Positions 29,191 through 40,093 of a DNA stretch of 64,000 nt are shown piece by piece (position 1 is the stretch's first letter; the number at the start of each line of letters is the position of its first letter). Under the pieces are notes generated by a model. The model ran no database searches. It was not told the DNA's origin and saw nothing but the letters and a program-made list of their open reading frames with translations. Position numbers and translations under genes: made by a program. This DNA comes from Arsenophonus apicola (GTDB lineage Bacteria; Pseudomonadota; Gammaproteobacteria; Enterobacterales; Enterobacteriaceae): contig NZ_CP084222.1 of the NCBI RefSeq assembly GCF_020268605.1, positions 1,488,001-1,552,000 of the forward strand, in the 5' to 3' direction.

Positions 29191-29499
29191 TTATTGCGAT
29201 TTACTGATAATGCTAATTGTACCTTGGGTATTTAATTTTGTGCACAATTGTTTAAATCTATTTTTGCTAATTCATTCATTATCATCAATAAGGGGCATTT
29301 ATATCAATTTCAAGTTATTCATCCTATTTGTTTGTGGCTTGATCTTATTTAATCCTAATTGGGCTAGCTCGAAGCTCTGTGTGATAAATAAGCAAGTAAA
29401 TTGTTTAACTATCTCGGGAACAATATAAACAATAACCTTGAATATCGTATGGTAACCATAAAAAAAAGCTCCTGCCAAGATAAAAAACAAATATATCAA
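29191..29499 (-). pseudogene. gcvR: Remnant of gcvR, regulator of the glycine cleavage system
   Basis: This region is where gcvR lies in E. coli, between dapA and bcp. One minus-strand frame from 29499 to a final TAA at 29193-29191 reads as the C-terminal half of GcvR. PEIVKQFTCLF (about 29418-29386) matches E. coli PHLIERFTALF, and LCTKLNTQGTI near the end matches LCTELNAQGSI. The frame is broken by a TAA at 29301-29299 and a TGA at 29274-29272. I could not find the N-terminal ACT domain in the next 280 bases. GcvR restrains GcvA, so its loss should affect control of the gcv operon. Two independent stops make a sequencing artefact unlikely. The short plus-strand frame over this stretch is not a gene. 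Confidence 0.8.
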
Positions 29500-29776
29500 T
29501 ATAATACGCTGACAGAGTAATGAGTAATTAAATGATATTTAATGGAGTGAAATAGTGTCTTTTTAGCTAGTTTTTTAATTTTAAAAGATTCATTTGCTGA
29601 TAAAATAATAAATTAGGCAAGAAAAATAAACAGGAAAGTAGGCTGATAATCATTATTTATTTTTCTTAATACAGCGTGGTTATTAATAAATTTCATTAAA
29701 TTTTGTGTATGAGAAGGTTTTTTTCTTTAGACTGAAAAAGTACCATAATTTTAATGTCACATTTAGGAAAAAGGTT

Positions 29777-30694
29777 ATGGTTAATAATTCTATTGAATAT
29801 CGGAATTTTTTGCGTGGAAGTCTAGCTGCTATTGTTACCCCAATGGATATAAAAGGACGAATAGATAAGCCTAGTCTGAAAAAACTGGTTGATTATCATG
29901 TGAATAATGGCACAAGCGCGATTGTATCTGTTGGTACAACAGGAGAATCAGCAACCCTTGAGCATAGCGAGCACTTGGATGTGGTATTGACCACATTAGA
30001 GTATTCTGATGGCAGAATTCCAATTATTGCCGGCAGTGGCGCAAATGCCACCAAACAAGCAATTGCAGTAACTAAATCTTTGGAAAAAACCGGTGTAGTT
30101 GCTTGTTTGGCGGTAACTCCTTACTATAATAAACCTTCACAAGAAGGACTTTATCAGCATTTTAAAACCATAGCCGAACAGACAGATTTGCCGCAAATCT
30201 TATACAATGTTCCTGCGCGTACCGGATGTGATTTATTGCCTGAGACAGTTGCTAGATTAGCAAAGTTAGGTAATATTGTTGCTGTTAAAGAAGCCAGTGG
30301 TGATTTAAGTCGGGTAAATCGCATTCGCAGATTAACCAATGATGATAATTTTATTTTGCTTAGTGGTGATGATGCAACTGCGTTAGACTTTATACAATTA
30401 GGTGGGCAAGGGGTAATTTCTGTAACAGCTAATATTGCTGCCAAATTAATGGCTGAAATATGCAAGCTTGCATTAGCAGGAAAGTATGCCGAAGCGCATA
30501 AGTTAAATTATCGACTAAGTGACTTGCATCATCAATTATTTATCGAGCCTAATCCCATTCCCATTAAATGGGCTTGTTATCAGTTAGGACTTATTAATTC
30601 TGATACAATGCGCTTACCGATGACACCATTAACACTGACCGGTCAGATAGCGGTACAAAAGGCGCTAAAGATTTCTGATTTACAAAAAATTTAG
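29777..30694 (+). CDS. dapA: 4-hydroxy-tetrahydrodipicolinate synthase
   Basis: It condenses pyruvate with aspartate semialdehyde, the first committed step of lysine and diaminopimelate synthesis. The protein has 305 residues and is a TIM barrel. Visible motifs are [10 protein letters not shown], the catalytic tyrosine in [10 protein letters not shown], and the Schiff-base lysine in [11 protein letters not shown]. The ATG at 29777 is preceded by an AGGAAAAAGG stretch. It leaves about 12 residues more than E. coli at the N-terminus, a modest extension. A TTG/GTG-type start further upstream at 29705 would add 24 unmatched residues. bamC follows nine bases later, forming an operon. Confidence 0.95.
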   Translation: MVNNSIEYRNFLRGSLAAIVTPMDIKGRIDKPSLKKLVDYHVNNGTSAIVSVGTTGESATLEHSEHLDVVLTTLEYSDGRIPIIAGSGANATKQAIAVTKSLEKTGVVACLAVTPYYNKPSQEGLYQHFKTIAEQTDLPQILYNVPARTGCDLLPETVARLAKLGNIVAVKEASGDLSRVNRIRRLTNDDNFILLSGDDATALDFIQLGGQGVISVTANIAAKLMAEICKLALAGKYAEAHKLNYRLSDLHHQLFIEPNPIPIKWACYQLGLINSDTMRLPMTPLTLTGQIAVQKALKISDLQKI

Positions 30695-30703
30695 GGAAAT
30701 TTA

Positions 30704-31753
30704 ATGGCAACATTATTACATGAATCAAAGGTTGTTAAGCTTGTAGCACTGTCACTTGCGGTATTTTTGGTCGCTTGCACGACTAATCAACGTTATAAGC
30801 GTCAAGTTAGTGGTGACGAGTCATATTTAAATACACCAGCCTTAAAAAATTTGACTATTCCGCAAGGTATGTCGTTACCATTACAAAACGGTGAATATGA
30901 TATTCCGCCAGCTAATCAAAATGGTGCTGTAGGTAAAGCATTAGATATACGCCCTCCCATTCAAACCCTTTCGCTACTTAGCGACACTCATACCGAAAAT
31001 AGTTTAACTGCGAGTCGCTTATTTTTAAGTAATACAGTTGAAAACAGCGCTCTTTGGTCGCAAATTAACGCTATTTTGCAACAAAAAACGATCAAAATTA
31101 GGCAAAAAAACGATTCTGACCATTTCTTGATTACCGATTGGATTACTTGGCCGCGAGGAGATGAAGATATTCCTTTACAAACTCGGCAGAAAATTCAATT
31201 GGATGCACAAAATACTCAAATAGTTGTTACTGTGACTAATGAAGGTATAAAGCAGGGTGAAGAGCTGATAACCGATGCGGCAGAAATACAACGCTATAAT
31301 ATTTTAATGTTAAATGAGCTGATTGATTCAATAAATAAATTGCGTAATACCGCAACCAGTTCTGATATCCAGGGGCGTTATGCCATTATTGATGTGCAAA
31401 CGGGTAGTGATAGCAGTGGGTTGCCGCAAATCATTGTGCGTGCGCCGTATGATGTTGTTTGGGATAGATTACCCTCGGTGCTTGAAAGCATTGGCATGCA
31501 AGTTGGTGATCGTAGTCGTTCGACGGGAGCAATTAACCTCACTTATAATGGTATGAGTGATAGTGATTGGCAAGCGATTGGCGTCGATAATCCAACCATG
31601 GCAAAAGGTGATTATAAATTGCAAGTTGGCGATATGAATAATCGTAGTAGTTTGCAATTTATGGCGGTAAAAGGGACAACCTTAACACAAAAACAAAATG
31701 ATGAAATGGTCTCTGCATTAAAAACGGCGTTTAGTAAAGTGAGCAGCAATTAG
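30704..31753 (+). CDS. bamC: Outer membrane assembly lipoprotein BamC
   Basis: A lipoprotein subunit of the BAM complex that inserts beta-barrel proteins. The length is 349 residues (E. coli 344). The lipobox LVAC puts the lipidated cysteine at residue 25 after a hydrophobic signal peptide. The unstructured N-terminal segment that binds BamD follows (YKRQVSGDESYL, TIPQGMSLP). Two helix-grip domains complete the protein, the second containing IIVRAPYDVVWDRL. It is co-transcribed with dapA, as in E. coli, and followed by a strong terminator. Confidence 0.95.
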   Translation: MATLLHESKVVKLVALSLAVFLVACTTNQRYKRQVSGDESYLNTPALKNLTIPQGMSLPLQNGEYDIPPANQNGAVGKALDIRPPIQTLSLLSDTHTENSLTASRLFLSNTVENSALWSQINAILQQKTIKIRQKNDSDHFLITDWITWPRGDEDIPLQTRQKIQLDAQNTQIVVTVTNEGIKQGEELITDAAEIQRYNILMLNELIDSINKLRNTATSSDIQGRYAIIDVQTGSDSSGLPQIIVRAPYDVVWDRLPSVLESIGMQVGDRSRSTGAINLTYNGMSDSDWQAIGVDNPTMAKGDYKLQVGDMNNRSSLQFMAVKGTTLTQKQNDEMVSALKTAFSKVSSN

Positions 31754-31806
31754 TTAATAAAACGGAGTTAATTTCCTGACCTAAAACATTGCCTAAATAA
31801 ATGATG

Positions 31807-31850
31807 GATGATTTATAGTGATTTATTTACTATAGATCATCTGTTTTTTT
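31807..31850 (+). terminator. Intrinsic terminator of dapA-bamC
   Basis: GATGATTTATAGT at 31807-31819 pairs with ACTATAGATCATC at 31829-31841 (one G-T pair) around a nine-base loop. TGTTTTTTT follows at once. This is a textbook intrinsic terminator 53 bases after bamC. Confidence 0.85.
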
Positions 31851-31948
31851 TATTTTACTCGCTGAGTTTATGGGCTAACAAATGTTTCCTTTAAAGTTAT
31901 TTAATTAACATAAATAACTGCTAATATGTTATTCTCATCTATCAAACA

Positions 31949-31964
31949 AAGTAAACGTTTGCGT
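31949..31964. promoter_or_regulatory. PurR-type operator upstream of purC
   Basis: AAGTAAACGTTTGCGT matches 14 of 16 bases of the PurR consensus ACGCAAACGTTTGCGT. It lies about 64 bases before the purC ATG, a position suited to blocking its promoter. Together with the box before purM it points to an intact purine regulon. Confidence 0.75.
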
Positions 31965-32027
31965 CTTGCTTTAATGTCCTATTTAAGTGTTTTTTTATTA
32001 AAATGATCAAATTTCGGAGTCAATAAA

Positions 32028-32741
32028 ATGCAGAAAAAAGCTGAGTTGTATCGCGGAAAAGCGAAAACCGTATATCTTACGGATGATCCTAATTTATTAG
32101 TATTAGAATTTCGCAATGATACATCGGCACTAGATGGTGAGCGTATAGAGCAGTTTGAACGTAAGGGAATGATAAATAATAGATTTAATTATTTCATTAT
32201 GCAAAAACTGGCGCAAGCCGGCATTCCAACTCAAATGGAACGCATACTGTCAGATACTGAATCATTAGTAAAAAAATTGACTATGATCCCAGTTGAGTGC
32301 GTTATTCGTAATCGAGCAGCCGGTTCTCTCGTTAAACGGCTAGGTATCGAAGAGGGTAAATTGCTTGAACCACCTATTTTTGATCTTTTTTTGAAAAATG
32401 ATGCTCAGCATGACCCAATGATTAATGAGTCTTATTGTGAAACTTTCGGTTGGGTTAGCGGGACACATCTTGGCGAGATGAAACGACTAAGTTATAAAGC
32501 GAATGAAGTATTAAATGCACTTTTTGATAAAGCAGACTTGATCCTCGTTGATTTTAAACTTGAATTTGGTCTGTTTAATGGTCAAGTTGTTTTAGGTGAT
32601 GAATTTTCACCAGATGGTAGTCGTTTATGGGATAAAAAAACTAAGAATAAATTAGATAAAGATCGTTTTCGTCAGAGTCTAGGTGGATTAATTGAAGCTT
32701 ATGAAGAGGTTGCTAAGCGCATAGGTGTTTGCTTAGATTGA
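32028..32741 (+). CDS. purC: SAICAR synthetase
   Basis: Phosphoribosylaminoimidazole-succinocarboxamide synthase joins aspartate to CAIR with ATP in purine synthesis. The length is 237 residues, identical to E. coli. Family motifs are YRGKAKTVY at the N-terminus, [18 protein letters not shown], and LVDFKLEFG with [18 protein letters not shown] lies before the ATG. It is preceded by a PurR-type box and followed by an unusually long spacer. No irregularity is seen. Confidence 0.97.
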   Translation: MQKKAELYRGKAKTVYLTDDPNLLVLEFRNDTSALDGERIEQFERKGMINNRFNYFIMQKLAQAGIPTQMERILSDTESLVKKLTMIPVECVIRNRAAGSLVKRLGIEEGKLLEPPIFDLFLKNDAQHDPMINESYCETFGWVSGTHLGEMKRLSYKANEVLNALFDKADLILVDFKLEFGLFNGQVVLGDEFSPDGSRLWDKKTKNKLDKDRFRQSLGGLIEAYEEVAKRIGVCLD

Positions 32742-33540
32742 AGAAGTTATTTACAAAAAAGTCTCAAATAAAGATTGTTTAATAACCAGCATTATTCATT
32801 GATTGTTCATATTAGCTACTACTTCTAATAATTGATTAGAACAGCTTAAGTATTTATTGGCTGCTCGCAGTGTTCTATAAAATAAACGAGATGGATAGAC
32901 TATGAGGTAAATTGCTATCGTAAAATTTTAATCTTATTTTATAAATAGGTAATTTATTGTTTTTTTGTGGCTGCGTTTTAATCGAATTGGTGATTGTTTT
33001 TACTGGTCTTTTATCATGTTAAATTCATATTTTTATTATTTAATAAACAAAATAGTTAAATATAACTAAATAAAACGATTAAAAATAAAAAAAATTAAAT
33101 TATATGAATAGCTTAAATTGGACAAAGTTGGGTATATAGTTATTTACCAATGATATGGATAAATTTCAATATTAATTTTTTAACTAAAATTATCACACTT
33201 AGATAAAGGTATAGTTAATAATGAATACAATCCTTATGAGAAAAAACAATTCAGCATATTTGCTTATGATAGCAATTAGTCACAATATGATGGCGGCTAC
33301 AAGGTTGATTATGCAAATCCTCAATCCAGTTGTGCATCGATATTTTACCGCTTTGCACTGAGCTGGCATTATTTTTTTGCTTAATTTTTTATTATATAGT
33401 CATTTTCTATTTAATTCGTAGCATGGGGATGAATTTATTGAATTATATCCTCCATTGTGCGTTAATAATTACACAATAATGAAGATGATTCGCTATAATC
33501 CCATTAAGGGCTAATTATTGATGTCATAGTGGGAGATGAT
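32742..33540. other. Long AT-rich spacer between purC and ypfJ
   Basis: Nearly 800 bases with no recognisable gene. One plus-strand frame of 46 codons (ATG 33221 to TGA 33361) encodes a Met-rich, partly hydrophobic peptide with only a weak, distant AAGG upstream. I cannot tell a small protein from chance. Composition and length suggest a decayed gene. No remnant similar to a known family was recognised. Confidence 0.4.
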
Positions 33541-34419
33541 ATGCGCTGGCGGGATCATCGTAGAAGCGATAATATTGAAGACCGACGAAATCAATCTGGT
33601 AGAATGGGATCACCTTTTGGTGGCGGCGGTATGCGGTTGCCATTACGTGGAAAAAGTGGTTTATTCATTTTGGTAGTTGTTCTCGTTGCCGGCTATTATG
33701 GTATCGATCTAACCAGTTTTATCACTGGCGGATCCAACATTAATTCCTCTCAACAAGCCAATTACCAACCAATCAGTGCTAAAGATCAGCAATTAGCTGA
33801 TTTTACCTCAGTGATATTGGCTTCAACGGAAGATGTCTGGCAAAAAGAGTTTAGTCGGTTGGGGCGTAGTTATACTGAGCCTAAATTAGTACTTTATCGA
33901 GGTTATACAACCACTGCCTGTGGCACTGGTCAGGCAATTATGGGACCATTCTATTGTCCTGCTGATCAGAAAGTTTACATTGACCTGTCATTTTATGAAG
34001 AGATGAAAAATAAGCTCGGGGCAGTAGGTGATTTTGCGCAAGGCTATGTTGTGGCCCATGAAGTGGGTCATCATGTGCAACATTTATTAGGTATTGATCA
34101 GAAAGTTAGAGAAGCGCAACAGAGTATGAGTCGTAGCGAAGCGAATAAGCTTTCGGTTAAGCTTGAACTTCAGGCTGATTGTTTTGCCGGTGTTTGGGGT
34201 AATAAAATGGATGAGCAAGGTCTCCTTGAAGAAGGGGATTTACAACAAGCTTTAGCTGCCGCTCAGGCAATCGGTGATGATCGCTTACAGCAACAAAGCC
34301 AGGGACGCATCGTGCCAGATAGTTTTACTCATGGTACCTCAGAGCAGCGTTATACTTGGTTTAAAAAAGGCTATGATACCGGCGATTTTAAAAGTTGTAA
34401 TACTTTTGGCGCGCTTTAA
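33541..34419 (+). CDS. ypfJ: YpfJ-family putative zinc metallopeptidase
   Basis: A 292-residue inner-membrane-anchored protein of the neutral zinc metallopeptidase family (E. coli YpfJ, 287). A Gly-rich N-terminus precedes one membrane helix (about residues 36-55, [14 protein letters not shown]). The catalytic domain then carries the zinc motif HEVGHH. A further block, [11 protein letters not shown], follows. The ATG at 33541 has GGGAG upstream and matches the E. coli start (MRW). A GTG at 33529 would add four residues. The substrate is not established. It is probably followed by yeaL in the same direction. Confidence 0.92.
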   Translation: MRWRDHRRSDNIEDRRNQSGRMGSPFGGGGMRLPLRGKSGLFILVVVLVAGYYGIDLTSFITGGSNINSSQQANYQPISAKDQQLADFTSVILASTEDVWQKEFSRLGRSYTEPKLVLYRGYTTTACGTGQAIMGPFYCPADQKVYIDLSFYEEMKNKLGAVGDFAQGYVVAHEVGHHVQHLLGIDQKVREAQQSMSRSEANKLSVKLELQADCFAGVWGNKMDEQGLLEEGDLQQALAAAQAIGDDRLQQQSQGRIVPDSFTHGTSEQRYTWFKKGYDTGDFKSCNTFGAL

Positions 34420-34544
34420 TGCGATAAAAGTCGTTATATTTTAGCATAATTTTAGCCACGAGTAGGGTTTTATTATTTATTTTGCTCGGTCATGATTTAT
34501 TGATAGGATAAGTTAATTATATATTTTTATTGGTAAATAATTTT

Positions 34545-34997
34545 ATGGGTAATTTTGATCCAACATTACTTATTTTATTAGTATTGGCTGGTTTGGGAAT
34601 AATTAGTCATAACATGACGGTTACCTTGGCGATGTTATTTTTGCTGGTTGTTCGAATTACGCCGCTTAATAATTTTTTCCCTTGGGTTGAAAAATATGGC
34701 TTAACCATAGGTATTTTGATTTTAACTATTGGTGTAATGGCTCCTATTGCGAGTGGCAAAATCTCACCACATGATGTTGTTAACTCTTTTTTTAACTGGA
34801 AATCGTTGTTGGCAATTGTGATTGGCATTTTAGTCTCATGGTTGGGCAGTAGAGGCGTCTCTTTGATGACTAATCAACCGTCAACTGTTGCCGGATTATT
34901 AGTTGGCACGGTGATAGGTGTTGCTGTTTTCCGTGGTGTTCCAGTTGGTCCATTAATCGCAGCCGGTCTTCTCTCTTTATTGATTGGCAAGTTTTAG
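34545..34997 (+). CDS. yeaL: YeaL-family (DUF441) inner membrane protein
   Basis: A small membrane protein of about 150 residues with four to five hydrophobic helices. It matches E. coli YeaL along its length ([54 protein letters not shown]). Its function is unknown. I chose the ATG at 34545, which gives an N-terminus close to E. coli; a TTG at 34530 would add five residues. In E. coli this gene is not next to tmcA. Here its stop overlaps the tmcA GTG by one base, so a rearranged, translationally coupled pair is likely. Confidence 0.88.
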   Translation: MGNFDPTLLILLVLAGLGIISHNMTVTLAMLFLLVVRITPLNNFFPWVEKYGLTIGILILTIGVMAPIASGKISPHDVVNSFFNWKSLLAIVIGILVSWLGSRGVSLMTNQPSTVAGLLVGTVIGVAVFRGVPVGPLIAAGLLSLLIGKF

Positions 34998-37027
34998 TGA
35001 CTATTGCTAGCCTGATTAATTTACAACTTCAGTTGTGCATTCAGGGCCAACGGCGCTTACTAGTGCTAAGTGGTCAGAGCAACTGGATCCTTACACAGCT
35101 AGTTGCGCTTAAGCAAGGGATGGTTGGTGATTGGCAAACCATTTCATCGCATTGGCCTGACGCTATAGCACCACAAAAAGCGGCGTCACTGTTAGGACAA
35201 GAGTTCTTACATGGGGTTTTTGATGCAACAAAGGGATTTCATACTGAAGCATTGCTGATGTTGGCCGGGACGCTAAAAGCGGGTAGCTATCTTATCATTT
35301 GCCTACCTGAATGGACAACCTGGTCTCAGCAGCTGGATCAAGATAGTCAACGCTGGAATGAAGTCGCCTCGATAATAGCGGTGCCAAATTTTGTTTCCTG
35401 GTTAAAGTATCATCTACAACATGATGCTAACGTTTTGCTATGGTGTGAAGGGAAACCTTTTACCGCTCTTGCGCTACCCCAAATATCCGCTTGGCATCAG
35501 CCCAATGGGCAACCAACGATTGAACAAGAAAAAATTTTGCAGCATCTACTGACCGGTGAGGACGGAATTTGGGCATTAGTTGCACCACGTGGTAGAGGAA
35601 AATCTGCCTTGGCTGGTATGTTGATTGAAAGGTGGCAGGGGGAGTGCTGGGTTTGTGTACCGGCAAAAACAGCGTCAACGGTATTAACTCACTATAGCAA
35701 CAAAAAAATTCGCTATTGGTCGGTTGACAATTTATTGGCTACTTGTCAATTACAAAAACCACTTGAAATTGATTGGTTAATTATTGACGAAGCGGCGATG
35801 ATCCCGATTGCCCAACTAAATCAATTAACACACTATTTTCCACGCTTACTCTTTACGACGACGGTTAATGGCTATGAAGGTACAGGGCGAGGATTTTTGC
35901 TAAAACTTTGTACTCAATTTACGCAATGTCACATTATCACGCTAACGACTCCGATCCGATGGGCATCAAATGATCCTTTGGAAAATTGGTTAAATAACAG
36001 CTTATTACTAAAAGAATATTTACCCAAACCAGCAACGATAACTAAATTAAATAACCATCACATTGCGTTGTTACCCATATCGCAATCTTTATTGATTGAA
36101 AAGCCACAATTATTATCAGCCATATATGGTTTGCTGACTAACGCGCATTATCGTACCTCCCCCCTTGATTTAAGACGATTATTGGATGCGCAAGGAATGA
36201 CTTTATTGGTTGCGCAACAAAAAAAACATCTGCTAGCTGTATTATGGTTAGTAAATGAAGGGGGATTATCTGCATCGCTTGCTCATGAAGTATGGGCTGG
36301 ACGACGTCGACCTAGAGGTAATTTAGTTGCTCAATCTTTAGCAGCACACAGTTATTTTCCGCAAGCGGCACAAATGAATTCTCAGCGAATAAGCCGTATA
36401 GCCGTTACTGCAGCTTTCCGTCGCCAGGGTGTAGCAACAAAATTACTTACTTTTTGTCAACAGCAGGCAATTAAAGAAGGAAAGGATTTTCTTTCTGTTA
36501 GCTTTGGCTATTGTGAACAGTTGCAGGGATTATGGCAGCAAAATGGTTTTCATTTGGTCAGGATCGGTAGCCGTAAGGAAGCAACAAGTGGATTTTATAC
36601 CGCTATGGCGATATTGCCCTTATCACCCAAGGCTAAACTATGGGTGTCACGAGCACACTATTTGTTAAAACGCGACGCCTTTTATATCAACCAGTTAACT
36701 GGTTTAACTCTAACAGCTATTAAGGATGATCAATTAAATGATGAAGATTGGCAGGTTTTGGCTGGCTTTGCTCATGGTAATAGAAGTTTTTCAGTTAGCT
36801 ATCCCTCAATTCGACGGTTATTAATGCAATCAAGACTGGCTTTAACAGCAACGAGAATTCATTGTGAACATAATCTACCTATTGAGGTATGCTGTCAGCA
36901 GTTAAAATTAACTGGACAAAAAATGTGGTTAAAACAGGTACGCAACGATATTGCTGATGCATTATCAGAATTAGACTGGCAGCGAGCAGAAAAACTTAAA
37001 TTATGGGTTAATGTTTTTTTTGATTAG
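34997..37027 (+). CDS. tmcA: tRNA(Met) cytidine acetyltransferase TmcA
   Basis: It makes N4-acetylcytidine at the wobble position of elongator tRNA-Met, using acetyl-CoA and ATP. The length is 676 residues (E. coli 671). The order is an N-terminal domain, an RNA-helicase-like ATPase with Walker A APRGRGKS at residues 196-203 and DEAA in [11 protein letters not shown], a GNAT acetyltransferase domain with [21 protein letters not shown], and a C-terminal tRNA-binding tail. The start is a GTG overlapping the yeaL stop (TAGTG). The 3' end overlaps convergent ypfN by about 20 bases. Confidence 0.95.
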   Translation: MTIASLINLQLQLCIQGQRRLLVLSGQSNWILTQLVALKQGMVGDWQTISSHWPDAIAPQKAASLLGQEFLHGVFDATKGFHTEALLMLAGTLKAGSYLIICLPEWTTWSQQLDQDSQRWNEVASIIAVPNFVSWLKYHLQHDANVLLWCEGKPFTALALPQISAWHQPNGQPTIEQEKILQHLLTGEDGIWALVAPRGRGKSALAGMLIERWQGECWVCVPAKTASTVLTHYSNKKIRYWSVDNLLATCQLQKPLEIDWLIIDEAAMIPIAQLNQLTHYFPRLLFTTTVNGYEGTGRGFLLKLCTQFTQCHIITLTTPIRWASNDPLENWLNNSLLLKEYLPKPATITKLNNHHIALLPISQSLLIEKPQLLSAIYGLLTNAHYRTSPLDLRRLLDAQGMTLLVAQQKKHLLAVLWLVNEGGLSASLAHEVWAGRRRPRGNLVAQSLAAHSYFPQAAQMNSQRISRIAVTAAFRRQGVATKLLTFCQQQAIKEGKDFLSVSFGYCEQLQGLWQQNGFHLVRIGSRKEATSGFYTAMAILPLSPKAKLWVSRAHYLLKRDAFYINQLTGLTLTAIKDDQLNDEDWQVLAGFAHGNRSFSVSYPSIRRLLMQSRLALTATRIHCEHNLPIEVCCQQLKLTGQKMWLKQVRNDIADALSELDWQRAEKLKLWVNVFFD

Positions 37028-37199
37028 GCCAGTCATCTTCATCATCCCATTTGTCATTAAAATCACGATGAGGAGGAAGTTTGGGTTTATTATCTAAAAA
37101 ACGTTTAGGATCAATTTTTTGCATCTGTTTGACAGCACTCCAGATAATGCCAATCAGAAGCAGAATGATAATCCACCAGTAATCAGCTAACCAATGCAT
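37008..37199 (-). CDS. ypfN: YpfN-family small membrane protein
   Basis: A 63-residue protein (E. coli YpfN, 66) with one N-terminal membrane helix (about residues 6-24, [14 protein letters not shown]). A highly conserved hydrophilic tail follows ([17 protein letters not shown]). The function is unknown. It faces tmcA and overlaps its 3' end by about 20 bases. The orthologue lies next to tmcA and dapE in E. coli, so this is conserved synteny. Confidence 0.9.
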   Translation of the reverse strand: MHWLADYWWIIILLLIGIIWSAVKQMQKIDPKRFLDNKPKLPPHRDFNDKWDDEDDWPNQKKH

Positions 37200-37278
37200 G
37201 GACGTTTTCCTATTAGCAATGTAGTAAATAAAAGTATACTCTGTTTTCCATCATCGTATAACTATTATTGATTTCAGT

Positions 37279-37656
37279 ATGCATTTACAACGAGTTTTAC
37301 TCATTATTATGGGCTGGATTAGTATTGTCTTAGCGACATTTGGACTACTTTTACCCTTATTACCCACTACCCCTTTTTTGCTATTAGCGGCCTGGTGCTT
37401 TTCTCGCTCATCGCCACGTTTTCATCACTGGTTACTTTATAACTCATGGTTTGGTAAATATATTCGCCATTGGCAACAGCATAGAGCATTACCTAAAGGC
37501 GTTAAAATTAAGCTAATTATTATAATTTTATTTACTTTTGTTTTCTCACTTTGGTTAGTTACAAGTTGGTGGATCAGAGGGGGACTATTAATTATCTTAG
37601 CGCTATTGCTCGGTTATATATCCAGGTTGCCAGTAATCGATGGGTCTAAGAATTAG
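37279..37656 (+). CDS. ybaN: YbaN-family (DUF454) inner membrane protein
   Basis: A 125-residue membrane protein matching E. coli YbaN throughout. Helices cover about residues 4-34 (with LLPLLPTTPFLLLAAWCF) and 78-112. The conserved cytoplasmic loop SSPRFHHWLLYNSWFG lies between them. Function is unknown; in some bacteria this family neighbours iron or heme genes, which is not the case here. The gene lies alone between divergent ypfN and convergent dapE, away from its E. coli position, so it has been relocated. Confidence 0.88.
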   Translation: MHLQRVLLIIMGWISIVLATFGLLLPLLPTTPFLLLAAWCFSRSSPRFHHWLLYNSWFGKYIRHWQQHRALPKGVKIKLIIIILFTFVFSLWLVTSWWIRGGLLIILALLLGYISRLPVIDGSKN

Positions 37657-37701
37657 CCCAATTTATTATCTTGTTAAGAATAAAGCTAGTTAACTAAAAT
37701 T

Positions 37702-38838
37702 TTAGGCCGGCAATAATATTTTTTGCATAATTTGCTGATAAATAAAGCTTAATTGCTGTAGATCAACAACACTTACACATTCATCAACTTTATGAATAGT
37801 TTCATTTAAAGGCCCTAACTCAACAATTTGGGCGCCCATTTTAGCAACAAAACGGCCATCAGATGTGCCGCCATCGGTTGATAGCTGAGGTTGATAGCCG
37901 CAATATTGCTCTATAACCTGGCTAACAATATTAATTAATTTACCTTTTTTGGTTAAAAAAGGATGGCCGGATAATGACCACTCAATTTCATAACTAAGTT
38001 GATATTTTTTTAGCATTGCTTCTACTTGTTGGCGAATTTGTTGCTCGGTGAGCTCAGTGCTAAAGCGAAAATTGAATTGTATAATTAACTTACCAGGAAT
38101 AATATTGTTACTGCCAGTGCCAGCATGGATATTGGAAATTTGCATGCTGGTGGGAGGGAAAAATGCATTACCGATATCCCATTTTTTATTAACCAGCTCA
38201 TTTAAAAACGCTAATGAACTATTTATCGGATTATTGGCTAAATGTGGATAAGCGATATGCCCTTGTGTTCCTTGGATAGTGAGTTTTGCGCTTAATGAAC
38301 CTCGACGACCATTTTTGATTATATCACCTAGCTTTTCCTGACTAGACGGTTCACCTACAATGCAATAATCAATTTGTTCGTTGCGTGCCATTAATTTATC
38401 AACCACTTTTACCGTTCCATTAGTCGCTTTAGCTTCTTCGTCAGAGGTAATTAAGAAGGCTAATCGGCCAGCATGGTTGGGATAATCATTAATAAATCTT
38501 TCGGCAGCAACAATCATTGCTGCAAGCGAACCTTTCATATCAGCTGCTCCTCGGCCATAGAGCAGCCCGTTATTTAATATTGGTGTAAAAGGAGGATAAC
38601 GCCAATCTTGAGTTGCACCTGCCGGAACAACATCGGTATGCCCAGCAAAAGCCAGCGTTTCCCCTTGTTCCCCATGATAGGCCCATAGATTGGCGGTATC
38701 GTCAAAGGGCATGACTTCAACTGAAAAACCAAGTTTTTTCAGTCGATTAATTAAGATGGTTTGGCAGCCATGATCATTGGGGCTAATAGAGGGTTGTTGA
38801 ATAAGTTGTTGCGCTAGCTTAAGAACAGGACAAATCAT
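37702..38838 (-). CDS. dapE: Succinyl-diaminopimelate desuccinylase
   Basis: A zinc aminoacylase that releases LL-diaminopimelate from its N-succinyl form in lysine and peptidoglycan precursor synthesis. The length is 378 residues (E. coli 375), family M20. Metal-binding motifs are [22 protein letters not shown] and the [12 protein letters not shown] block with its adjacent glutamates. The distal histidine lies in [13 protein letters not shown]. The dimerisation domain covers about residues 180-290. It starts two bases after the yffB stop, as in E. coli, and is co-transcribed with it. Confidence 0.96.
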   Translation of the reverse strand: MICPVLKLAQQLIQQPSISPNDHGCQTILINRLKKLGFSVEVMPFDDTANLWAYHGEQGETLAFAGHTDVVPAGATQDWRYPPFTPILNNGLLYGRGAADMKGSLAAMIVAAERFINDYPNHAGRLAFLITSDEEAKATNGTVKVVDKLMARNEQIDYCIVGEPSSQEKLGDIIKNGRRGSLSAKLTIQGTQGHIAYPHLANNPINSSLAFLNELVNKKWDIGNAFFPPTSMQISNIHAGTGSNNIIPGKLIIQFNFRFSTELTEQQIRQQVEAMLKKYQLSYEIEWSLSGHPFLTKKGKLINIVSQVIEQYCGYQPQLSTDGGTSDGRFVAKMGAQIVELGPLNETIHKVDECVSVVDLQQLSFIYQQIMQKILLPA

Positions 38839-38840
38839 AG

Positions 38841-39218
38841 TTAGCCTCTGTGATGCATAAATCGTTGGTACTCGTCTATTGAAAAACCGAGTAGATAATG
38901 GTTATCAGTAGTTGTTAATAATGGGCGTTTAATAATTGCTGGATATTTTAACATTAACTCTTTAGCACTAGCGACATCAATAATATTCGCTTTTTGCTCA
39001 TCGGACAATTTTTTCCAGGTCATACCACGTTTATTGATCAAGGCTTCCCATCCCAAATGTTGAATAAAAATTTCGAGTAATTCAATTGAGATCCCATCTG
39101 TGCGATAATCATGAAATTGATAGATTATATGATGATTATCAAGCCACTGACGTGCCTTTTTAATAGTATCACAATTTTTTATACCATAAAGTATGTAACT
39201 TATTGATGTTGACATCAT
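38841..39218 (-). CDS. yffB: ArsC-family protein YffB (Spx/MgsR-like)
   Basis: A 125-residue thioredoxin-fold protein of the ArsC/Spx superfamily. It resembles E. coli YffB (118 residues), including [22 protein letters not shown] and the KRPLL block near the C-terminus. The single N-terminal cysteine is that of the family. Arsenate reduction has not been shown for this branch, so the function is open. Two adjacent ATG codons start the frame; the second would give 124 residues. It is the first gene of a yffB-dapE unit. Confidence 0.9.
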   Translation of the reverse strand: MMSTSISYILYGIKNCDTIKKARQWLDNHHIIYQFHDYRTDGISIELLEIFIQHLGWEALINKRGMTWKKLSDEQKANIIDVASAKELMLKYPAIIKRPLLTTTDNHYLLGFSIDEYQRFMHHRG

Positions 39219-39472
39219 AATTTCCTTTTTGGATATGTAGCACTAAGATCTCTATAATGCTGCAAAATGCGATAATAATCTATATAAGGCTACCATTAAG
39301 TAGAATACTTATTAAATGTATTAGAAATCGATTATAAAAATATTTAATAAAATATATTTTACATCACATAAAATGATGTATTAATTAAGCAATGCATATA
39401 ACTATGTATCATGGGATGATTTTTTAATAAATCATTTCTTCTTCCTTTAGTGATATTTTGTCTATGCTAATT

Positions 39473-40093
39473 TTATTTAGCGCGCATATAAACTAAACTG
39501 GCTTCTAAGCGAGAACGCACATTAAGTTTTTTCAATAAATTACGAATATGTACTTTGACTGTTTCTTCAGAAATAAAAAGAGATTTAGATATTTCTCTAT
39601 TTTTTAATCCATTAGCAATTTCGCGTAATACTTCAAATTCACGTTTTGTTAATGAAGAAAGTGGATCTTGATATTGATGACGATTATTTAAATATTGATG
39701 AATTTGATTGCTAAAAATCGGTAAACCATTTGCTGCACTTTTTAAGCTATTAACTAACATATCTAATTCGCAATTTTTTAATAAATAACCATTAGCACCA
39801 GCATCGATAGCATTATAAACATCAATTCGATTAGCAGAAAGAGAGAGAATTAATATATAAGATTTAATCCCCTCTTTTCTAATTTGACGAATAACTTCAG
39901 GACCATACATATTAGATATATTAATATCTATCATAATAATATCTGGTTTTAATTGATTTGCTACATTAATAACATCAATACCATTACTTACTTCGGCAAC
40001 AACAGTAAATTCAGGTGCGGCTTTAATGAGCTGTTTTAAACTATGACGTATAAGGGGATGTTCATCAACCAACATTATTGAATGATTAGACAT
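39473..40093 (-). CDS. narP: NarL/FixJ-family response regulator, NarP-like
   Basis: A 206-residue two-component response regulator. The receiver domain (1-120) has the acidic pair Asp10-Glu11, phospho-acceptor Asp56 in IIMIDINI, and the lysine in GANGYLLKN. A LuxR-type helix-turn-helix lies at the C-terminus (LTKREFEVLREIANGL, EETVKVHIRNLLKKLNVRSR). The DNA-binding part is very close to E. coli NarP/NarL, so nitrate/nitrite control of respiration is plausible. No sensor kinase adjoins it. The receiver half is more diverged and unusually rich in Ile and Asn. NarP rather than NarL is my preference but is not proven. Confidence 0.7.
   Translation of the reverse strand: MSNHSIMLVDEHPLIRHSLKQLIKAAPEFTVVAEVSNGIDVINVANQLKPDIIMIDINISNMYGPEVIRQIRKEGIKSYILILSLSANRIDVYNAIDAGANGYLLKNCELDMLVNSLKSAANGLPIFSNQIHQYLNNRHQYQDPLSSLTKREFEVLREIANGLKNREISKSLFISEETVKVHIRNLLKKLNVRSRLEASLVYMRAK

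Noticed and set aside
29186..29428. Plus-strand 80-codon hydrophobic frame
   Set aside because: It lies over the gcvR remnant, has no ribosome-binding site and mirrors AT-rich decayed sequence.
33221..33361. 46-codon plus-strand frame as a small protein gene
   Set aside because: No good ribosome-binding site, no recognised family, and it sits in a long decayed spacer; mentioned with the spacer but not called as a gene.
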